From assembly GCA_963765585.1 (NCBI GenBank), contig CAVXXB010000010.1:62001-126000 (forward strand): a DNA stretch of 64,000 nucleotides. The letters are read 5' to 3'. Each line of letters starts with the position of its first letter. Positions within the stretch are counted from its first letter, which is position 1. Shown one piece after another: positions 58,453 through 64,000 of this stretch. This DNA comes from CAVXXB01 sp963765585. GTDB taxonomy: Bacteria; Calditrichota; Calditrichia; JAJRVZ01. The position numbers and the translations under genes were made by a program. The notes below the pieces were generated by a model. The model searched no databases. It was given only the letters and a program-made list of their open reading frames with translations, and was not told where the DNA came from.

Positions 58453-58562
58453 TAATTAGAAATTGGAGATTAGAGATCAGCAATTTAAAAAGATATTCTC
58501 CTCTTATTAGATCTTTATAGCCTATTGCCAATCGCCAATTGTAATCTCCTAATCTCTAATTT
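58453..58562. repeat. Layered repeat, TTAGAGA outside and TTGCCAA inside
   Basis: The left arm TAATTAGAAATTGGAGATTA onwards (58453-58480) faces GTAATCTCCTAATCTCTAAT onwards (58541-58562). The CCTATTGCCAATCGCCAATT block sits just inside the right arm. The nesting order is as at 8771 and 21709. Confidence 0.7.
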
Positions 58563-58598
58563 TTCTCCGTATGTGCTTTGGTTACTAGTTTGGGGTCA

Positions 58599-60140
58599 TT
58601 ATTTTAAAACCTCTTTCTCCAGATTTATTTGTAAATCCATGGTATCCCCGCGGTTTATGTATAAGGTATCTATAAAACTGCGAAAATTTGGATTTTGAAT
58701 TTTAAGAACATTTTGACCCGGTGATAGTTTTGAAAAATTAAAAAAAGGTGTCTGCCCAATAAATTTTTCATTAATGAATACATCACCCCAGGGAAATACC
58801 ACGCAATGAAAATAGGCGCAGAGCTTATCCAGCTCAATCTTAATTGTGGTAGTCTGCCCATCCATGATTGATATGGTATCTTTTAACATCGGGAAATCGG
58901 GATGATGAAACTCGACAATGTGATTCCCCTCTGATAACATTACAACTGTGTCACTCCGAATACCTGTAAATATTTGTGAGTCTATTATAAGTTCAGAGGC
59001 AGGGATTATAGTCATGTGCAGTGTCCCCGTTTGTGTTACCTTGAAACCATCCTTAGTCGGCTCAGAAAGATCTACTGTTTTGATCGGATCCTCAGAAATC
59101 TCCTCCTCATCAATATTCGTTTTTGTATGATTTTCTAAGGTTTGCACAATCGGCTTCACCTGGCTGGAGTCCCGTGCGGAAAGAATTATATCTCCGTTCT
59201 CAACCTGATTGGTATCAATAAAAACCAGCCAGACAATTACCAATACTATAATTACTACTGCAGATAGAATTGCAGATTTTTGAATATATTTGGATGATTT
59301 TGTGCTGCTTTGGTGTGAAACAGAATCAGGATCAATCTGTTGTAACAGGTCAGCGGCCGAATCTGATCTGTCCAAAGGTTGATTCTGCAGAGTGTTTTCT
59401 AATATCAGGCGTACTTTTTCGGGAACTTCCTTCATATGTCCGGTGAACTGCTCAAACCGGAAATTGAGTATTTTATTCAGAGTCGTATTTAAATCTTTTT
59501 CAATAAAGGGATTTTTATTTCCATACAGTTCATATATAATAATTCCCAGGGAAAATAAATCTGAACGTGTACTAAGCGTCTCGCCGCGAACCTGTTCCGG
59601 TGACATATATCCCGGTGTGCCGACAATCGAGGATTTCAGTGTTACAACATTCTCATTTGGCGCAAGGGCCAATCCAAAATCGGCAATTTTTAATTCCAAA
59701 TCTGGATTAATGAGAATGTTTTCGGGCTTCAGATCCCGGTGAATAATACCTGCAGAATGTACCGCCGCAAGGCCACGGATCAGTTGCAGAAGGATCTGAA
59801 ATTTCTGTTCTTCCGAAAGTTGATTTTTATTTAGTATCTCACGCAGATTGTTGCTTGAAAAATAGGCAAATGATATGTATAAGTATTCCTGATGCTTGCC
59901 AAAATCAAGAACTTCAATAATATTTGGGTGATGAATACTCGCCAGGATGCGGGCTTCGCGCAAAAATCTTGAAATCACAGTCTTGTCGCTGATTAGATTC
60001 CGGTTAAGAGTTTTTAGAATAATTTCTTTATTTAGATACAAATGTTTTGCTTTATAAACGGATCCGGTTTCGTCCTTTTTTAAGCATTCCAGGATCTGAA
60101 ACTTCTCAAACTGAATATTATTTGTATCCCGCGATGACAT
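58599..60140 (-). CDS. Ser/Thr protein kinase with PEGA domain
   Basis: The 513-residue protein has a kinase domain (residues about 12-275: ILKTL lysine, HRDLKPENI catalytic loop, DFGLALA, GTPGYMSPEQVRG), one membrane helix near residue 290 (ILSAVVIIVLVIVWLVF), and an extracytoplasmic part with PEGA-like repeats (GDVFINEKFIGQTPFFNFSKLSPGQNVL as its core). The glycine-rich loop is degenerate (CLKKDETGSVYKA instead of GxGxxG), though key Lys, Asp and DFG residues are kept. It starts four bases after the activator gene ends, so the two are cotranscribed. It likely senses envelope state and phosphorylates a partner, possibly the activator. Confidence 0.9.
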   Translation of the reverse strand: MSSRDTNNIQFEKFQILECLKKDETGSVYKAKHLYLNKEIILKTLNRNLISDKTVISRFLREARILASIHHPNIIEVLDFGKHQEYLYISFAYFSSNNLREILNKNQLSEEQKFQILLQLIRGLAAVHSAGIIHRDLKPENILINPDLELKIADFGLALAPNENVVTLKSSIVGTPGYMSPEQVRGETLSTRSDLFSLGIIIYELYGNKNPFIEKDLNTTLNKILNFRFEQFTGHMKEVPEKVRLILENTLQNQPLDRSDSAADLLQQIDPDSVSHQSSTKSSKYIQKSAILSAVVIIVLVIVWLVFIDTNQVENGDIILSARDSSQVKPIVQTLENHTKTNIDEEEISEDPIKTVDLSEPTKDGFKVTQTGTLHMTIIPASELIIDSQIFTGIRSDTVVMLSEGNHIVEFHHPDFPMLKDTISIMDGQTTTIKIELDKLCAYFHCVVFPWGDVFINEKFIGQTPFFNFSKLSPGQNVLKIQNPNFRSFIDTLYINRGDTMDLQINLEKEVLK

Positions 60141-60143
60141 GTA

Positions 60144-61622
60144 TTACGCTTCCATTTCCTTTAACTTTAATTGAATCCAGCGAACCGATACACCCAGTGA
60201 TTTTGCAGTTAACGTTCGGTTGCCATCATATTCTTCAAGACGTTTTTTAAGGATTAAGAGTTCATAATCTTTGAGTTTCCCGCTAAAATTGGCACTATCA
60301 TTTTCTTCCTCAATGGCAATATGTTGAGGTAAAATTTTATCGCCTTCGCAAAGGATAAGAGCCCGTTTGATTACATTTTCCAATTGCCGGACATTCCCCG
60401 GCCAGGGATCATTTTCCATTATTTTAATTGTACTCTTATCAATGGATATTTTCCTGGCAGAATTTTTTTTCAAAAAATATTGGATCAATGTCGGAATGTC
60501 CTCACGTCGCTCCCTGAGCGGAGGAACATACACCGGAAACACATTCAACCGATAGAACAAATCTTCACGAAATTTTTTCTGTTTTACCAGCGCTGACAAA
60601 TCTTTATTGGTGGCGGCAATGATACGGACATTTACATCGATAACTTTTATATCCCCCAGAGGAATAATTTGCCGGTTTTCCAGCACCCTCAGTAATTTTG
60701 CCTGCAATGCCATCGAGATATCAGCGATTTCGTCCAGTAAAAAGGTTCCATTATGTGCAACTTCAAATAAACCTTTCTTGTCAGCATAGGCACCGGTAAA
60801 CGCTCCTTTTTTGTATCCGAACAACTCACTTTCCAGCAGGGTATCTGGAATCGATCCGCAGAATTGTGCAAGGAACGGCATATCATTACGCAAACTCAAT
60901 GAATGTATGGCCTTGGCGATTAATTCTTTTCCGGTGCCGCTTTCTCCAAGTATCAAAACGGATGCATCTGTTTGCGCAACTTTGCGAATCAGCACTGAGA
61001 GTTCACGCATGGCCCGGCTGGTTCCGATGATATCGGGCAGGGGAGTAGCGGTCTCCAGTTGTTGGCGAAGGAGAATGTTTTCATCCCGTAAATTTTCCAT
61101 ACTGATAATTTTATCCAATACCAGTGAAATTAAACTGGAGAAAAATTCGAGGAAGGCAATATTCTCTTCGCTGAAATCCTGACGGTTTGCCTGACTGTCA
61201 ACCAGTATAACGCCCCATATATCATTCAGGTGAAAAACAGGGACACCCAGGACTGATTTTATGTTATGAATTTGAATACTTTTAAACTGTGAGATGTCCG
61301 GATCATCCTGGGCATCGTGATAAAGACAGGTTTCTTTTTTTTCAACCACCTGTTTCAGTATACCGGATGAAAATGAATCGAGGTCCTTAATATCACCCTG
61401 AGCAATATTTCTGGCGATGACCAGTTTAAACTCTGAAGTTTCACGATTGTACCGGCAAAAAAGTCCCCGCTCTGCATTAATGAAATCAATTACAAGATCC
61501 AGTGATTCTGCCAGCAGAGAATCGGGATACTCAGCAGAATTCAGGGCTTTGCTTATTTCGTAAAGCAACTTGAACTGATTCTTTGGAATTTCTTTTAGGG
61601 AATTTAGTTTATTTTTCTGCAT
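60144..61622 (-). CDS. Sigma-54-dependent activator with GAF domain
   Basis: The 492-residue intact protein has a GAF domain (residues about 25-175: VIDFINAERGLFCRY, HNIKSVLGVPVFHLNDIWGVILVD), then AAA+ with Walker A GESGTGKELIAKAI, the sigma-54 loop GAFTGA, Walker B GTFLLDE and FREDLYYRLNVF-like FREDLFYRLNVF, and a Fis-type helix-turn-helix at the end (NRTLTAKSLGVSVRWIQLKLKEM). It lies between a lipoprotein gene (six bases upstream) and the PEGA kinase gene (three bases downstream). This makes a compact sensor-to-promoter unit. No receiver domain is present, so input comes through GAF or phosphorylation. Confidence 0.92.
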   Translation of the reverse strand: MQKNKLNSLKEIPKNQFKLLYEISKALNSAEYPDSLLAESLDLVIDFINAERGLFCRYNRETSEFKLVIARNIAQGDIKDLDSFSSGILKQVVEKKETCLYHDAQDDPDISQFKSIQIHNIKSVLGVPVFHLNDIWGVILVDSQANRQDFSEENIAFLEFFSSLISLVLDKIISMENLRDENILLRQQLETATPLPDIIGTSRAMRELSVLIRKVAQTDASVLILGESGTGKELIAKAIHSLSLRNDMPFLAQFCGSIPDTLLESELFGYKKGAFTGAYADKKGLFEVAHNGTFLLDEIADISMALQAKLLRVLENRQIIPLGDIKVIDVNVRIIAATNKDLSALVKQKKFREDLFYRLNVFPVYVPPLRERREDIPTLIQYFLKKNSARKISIDKSTIKIMENDPWPGNVRQLENVIKRALILCEGDKILPQHIAIEEENDSANFSGKLKDYELLILKKRLEEYDGNRTLTAKSLGVSVRWIQLKLKEMEA

Positions 61623-61628
61623 CCTTTG

Positions 61629-62603
61629 TTATTCTATTTTAAATGAAGCTGGTTTTGATCTTGTTCTATTACCAAACGCATCGACAGCCCATATAACCCA
61701 AAAATATTCATTTGCCGGCAATGTCATATCTACAATATATTCCGTTAAGGAGTCGGGTTGAGACTGCACATACCACACTCGTTGGGGTGTAATTTCAGAA
61801 GTAAATATTTCCAGGGTATAAGTATGAGAAAATCCCGGGTTGAACTCATGCCAGGAAAGTGTCGGACTCGCTGTTGTGAGTTCATTGCCCGAGGGTGAGA
61901 TGAATAACACTTCTTCCCTGATCACCCTTCTAACCGGTGATATTGGGATCGTGAACATATTATCGAAAATGTCTTTAACCGATATGGATTGTGCATGACC
62001 CGTGAGCTGCTCCAGTGATTGGACATCCAGATCATAAATTGTAAATGTCCGTTCGTATAGTTTGTTGGTGGTATTGTATGGTAATAAATGGATTTGATCC
62101 AGGATATCTATGTTCAGGAAAACGGAATCAATATCATTATCCACATCGCTTAACTCAATATTTATCTGCATTCGTTCCGTCTGAAGCGAAGGGTATCTGT
62201 TTTCTATTATACTGTAGACTTCACATTGCTGCATGACCGGATGTGCATTTAATAAAATTTCCAGATACTGAGCTTTGGAATTCTCCCAGCTTATATAACT
62301 GGAATCAGGATAATATCCGTTCTTTGTAAAATAAATCCAACCTGGCGGGGCATCAATGAGTTCTATGGAAAATTTACCAGCCTGATCTGTGACGGTTGTT
62401 AGCAGGAAGTTGTTACTATGGATCTTTACTTCTGGAATTGGGTGATAGGGGATGCTGACTGATTTTGTCTCCCCTGACAGGTGTTGATATAAATTACCTG
62501 GATTTTCCGGATCCAATGGATTGTTCCGCGGTGCCTGACATCCGGATATGACAATCAGGATACCAATGAACAAAAATGTGTGTGATAAAGAATTGATTTT
62601 CAT
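61629..62603 (-). CDS. Lipoprotein with CarboxypepD_reg-like and FN3-like regions
   Basis: The 324-residue protein from the ATG at 62603 has a lipoprotein signal (LFIGILIVISGC) followed by APRNNPLDPENPGN, a motif common after the lipid-Cys in FCB lipoproteins. A carboxypeptidase-regulatory-like strand set follows (DQAGKFSIELIDAPPGWIYF), and an FN3-like C-terminal part ends with EYFWVIWAVDAFGNRTRSKP. First gene of the lipoprotein-activator-kinase operon. It may be the outer-membrane sensor part of that pathway. The upstream ORF start at 62633 is less likely, since the signal peptide begins at 62603. Confidence 0.8.
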   Translation of the reverse strand: MKINSLSHTFLFIGILIVISGCQAPRNNPLDPENPGNLYQHLSGETKSVSIPYHPIPEVKIHSNNFLLTTVTDQAGKFSIELIDAPPGWIYFTKNGYYPDSSYISWENSKAQYLEILLNAHPVMQQCEVYSIIENRYPSLQTERMQINIELSDVDNDIDSVFLNIDILDQIHLLPYNTTNKLYERTFTIYDLDVQSLEQLTGHAQSISVKDIFDNMFTIPISPVRRVIREEVLFISPSGNELTTASPTLSWHEFNPGFSHTYTLEIFTSEITPQRVWYVQSQPDSLTEYIVDMTLPANEYFWVIWAVDAFGNRTRSKPASFKIE

Positions 62604-62705
62604 ATTATAAAAGTGATTCAGCTTGAATACCAAATTATAATTAAAAGAATTGAATCAAGCCACATTTTTTCCATCTTTCTTATTATTCTCCAACCCGAAT
62701 TTATT

Positions 62706-62892
62706 CTCTCGCAGAGTCGCAGAGACGCAAGACAAATAATTAGAAATTAGAAATGAGAGATGAGAATATAGCAGTTGGATATTGTAATTGACTATTAGTA
62801 GACTTCAATTTATTAGTTCCAAGTTCCAAGTTCCAAGTTCCAATCTCTAATCTCTAACCCTTTAATTCAAGTTCTCTGCGGCTCTGCGAGAG
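62706..62892. repeat. Best example of a concentric word-repeat hairpin
   Basis: The outer layer is CTCTCGCAGAGTCGCAGAGA onwards (62706-62731) with CTCTGCGGCTCTGCGAGAG (62874-62892). The middle layer is AATTAGAAATTAGAAATGAG onwards (62738-62764) with AATCTCTAATCTCTAACC (62842-62859). The inside, 62816-62842, holds four tandem TTCCAAG words. It fills the gap between the lipoprotein gene and the TamB-like gene. The rest (62893-63132) is AT-rich with no gene. Confidence 0.78.
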
Positions 62893-63132
62893 AAAAATAT
62901 CCGGAAGAATTAATTACACAAATCTATTTTTATTCTATATAATATGCCAAATATTCCGATAAAAATGAGATATACATCACGAAATGATCATAAATCTAAA
63001 AAAATGAAACCTTTACCGGAAATATATTTTGCAAATATGATACAATTGTGAGATATTTTATCAGTTTCTCGGTATGTAAGTCGTGGAAACATTTTTACTT
63101 AGCAATAGTTAGAAATTAATAAATCATATTGG

Positions 63133-64000
63133 ATGCCAATGGGCAAACGTCTCTTAAAAATATTCTTATTCACAATCCTGTTTTTTGTGGTACTGGCCAC
63201 ATTGACGGTCATTCTGCATATGCGAACCAATCTGATCTCTGACAGCCTGCGCAGCTTCTTGAACCGCACCTTATCAGATGTCGCAGAAATAGAATATTCC
63301 ACATTAAAAGGTGATCTGTTTCAGGAGATACAGCTCCGCGATCTGCGTTTGAGATTTCGAAACGGGATTACTCTTGAGACAAATAAATTAGATATTCAGT
63401 ATAGCGCCCTGGCTTCGATCTCAAGTGAATTTCATTTTGATGAGATTCTGTTCGACTCCCTAAAAGTGATTATTAACAAACCCAGGAGCAACTCCCAAGC
63501 TGATTCTGCTTTGAGTTATCAGGATTTTCTGACTGCCATGACAGAGGCGGGCTGGTACCGGGATTTTATCAGCGTATTGCCGGATATAAAAATTGGTGAT
63601 CTGGAAGTTCGCCATGCGGAAGTCGAAATTCCGGCCAACAATATGACAATAAATAAAATATATCTTGGGCTGTCAGGGTATGTAAATTCCCAGCGAATTG
63701 ATGTTGATATAAAAAAGTCTCACAGGACATTGGCTTGAGAAAAATCTTGAATTGAATGATTTTGGTTGCCGGATTACCGGTAATCCCGACCGATTAACGA
63801 TAAATCAAATCAGAGCACATTTGCCTGAATCGCAATTGTACAGTTCTATGGATGCGACATTTTCTGAGCCTGCAAATTATATTATATCTATGGAGGATGC
63901 GGAACTTGAATTAAAGGATATTGCTGGATTAATAGATATTCCGGAATTGGATTCAAGTCATGTATTGCTGGATTGTCATATCCACGGTGTACCCGACAAC
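63133..64000 (+). CDS. TamB/AsmA-like translocation and assembly protein, N-terminal part, one frameshift
   Basis: The gene runs off the window end. It starts with an inner-membrane anchor (LLKIFLFTILFFVVLATLTVI), then a TamB/DUF490-like or AsmA start: LRSFLNRTLSDVAEIEYSTL, LKGDLFQEIQLRDLRLRF, INKIYLGLSG. The first frame stops at 63738. Sequence continues in the next frame as LTGHWLEKNLELNDFGC and TINQIRAHLPESQLYSSMD to base 64000. A one-base indel near 63720 joins them. TamB-type proteins bridge the periplasm to help insert outer-membrane proteins or move lipids. TamB and AsmA-like families cannot be told apart from this part alone. Start ATG 63133 or 63139. Confidence 0.72.

Overview
The window looks like a chromosome segment from an uncultured, largely anaerobic member of the Fibrobacterota-Chlorobiota-Bacteroidota (FCB) group, most like Calditrichota, KSB1 or Marinimicrobia. 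This is inferred from gene content. Several secreted proteins end in a 'YPNPFNP'-type sorting domain of the type IX secretion system (T9SS), lipoproteins carry NNPLDPENP-like motifs, a large TonB-dependent receptor is paired with a secreted partner, and central metabolism uses NfnAB and 2-oxoglutarate:ferredoxin oxidoreductase. I saw no rRNA, tRNA, CRISPR array, prophage or transposase gene.

Layout. 0-2 kb: the end of a hydroxylamine-oxidoreductase-like multihaem cytochrome and a NapH-like membrane polyferredoxin. 2.3-7 kb: envelope glycosylation (GT4, GtrA, ALG9-like GT) and a PD40 lipoprotein. 7.4-18 kb: a redox block with a ferritin-like protein, NfnA, NfnB, the transhydrogenase operon pntAA-pntAB-pntB, RNase Y, ferredoxin, dodecin, and a UROD-type methyltransferase next to its corrinoid protein. 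18-31.7 kb: a beta-barrel protein, aminopeptidase P, a metallophosphatase, a 31-codon basic protein, a bactofilin-like lipoprotein, the operon korDABC, YifB/ComM, an M16C protease and a DUF1028 protein. 32.2-32.9 kb: a VapBC-type toxin-antitoxin pair. 33-56 kb: surface and signalling genes, namely a TonB receptor with a T9SS partner, two tandem kinase-TPR paralogues, a lipoprotein, a sigma-54 activator, a beta-helix protein, and two large T9SS proteins. 56-62.6 kb: a minus-strand run of lipoprotein, sigma-54 activator, PEGA kinase, Kelch-T9SS protein and DUF5683-like protein. The window ends inside a TamB/AsmA-like gene.

Two features dominate beyond ordinary annotation. First, reading frames are broken by roughly thirty small indels, concentrated at 31-56 kb but also hitting the housekeeping gene rny. 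In each case the protein resumes at once in another frame. Consensus sequencing error is the simplest reading, with real decay possible in the second kinase. Broken genes are given as single entries, with fragment positions in the text. Entries with one break are typed CDS and those with several are typed pseudogene.

Second, most intergenic spaces hold imperfect inverted repeats made of short tandem words (TTAGAGA, CGCAGAG, CACAGAG, TTGCCAA, GCCGATA, TTCCAAG, ATGCAGG, ACGGATT). They are often nested concentrically in a constant order, with CGCAGAG/CACAGAG outside, TTAGAGA next and TTGCCAA in the centre, as if new elements insert into the loops of older ones. One pair of arms encloses a four-helix-bundle protein gene. 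A related palindrome sits in frame inside both kinase genes. This layered repeat system is the best candidate for something undescribed here.
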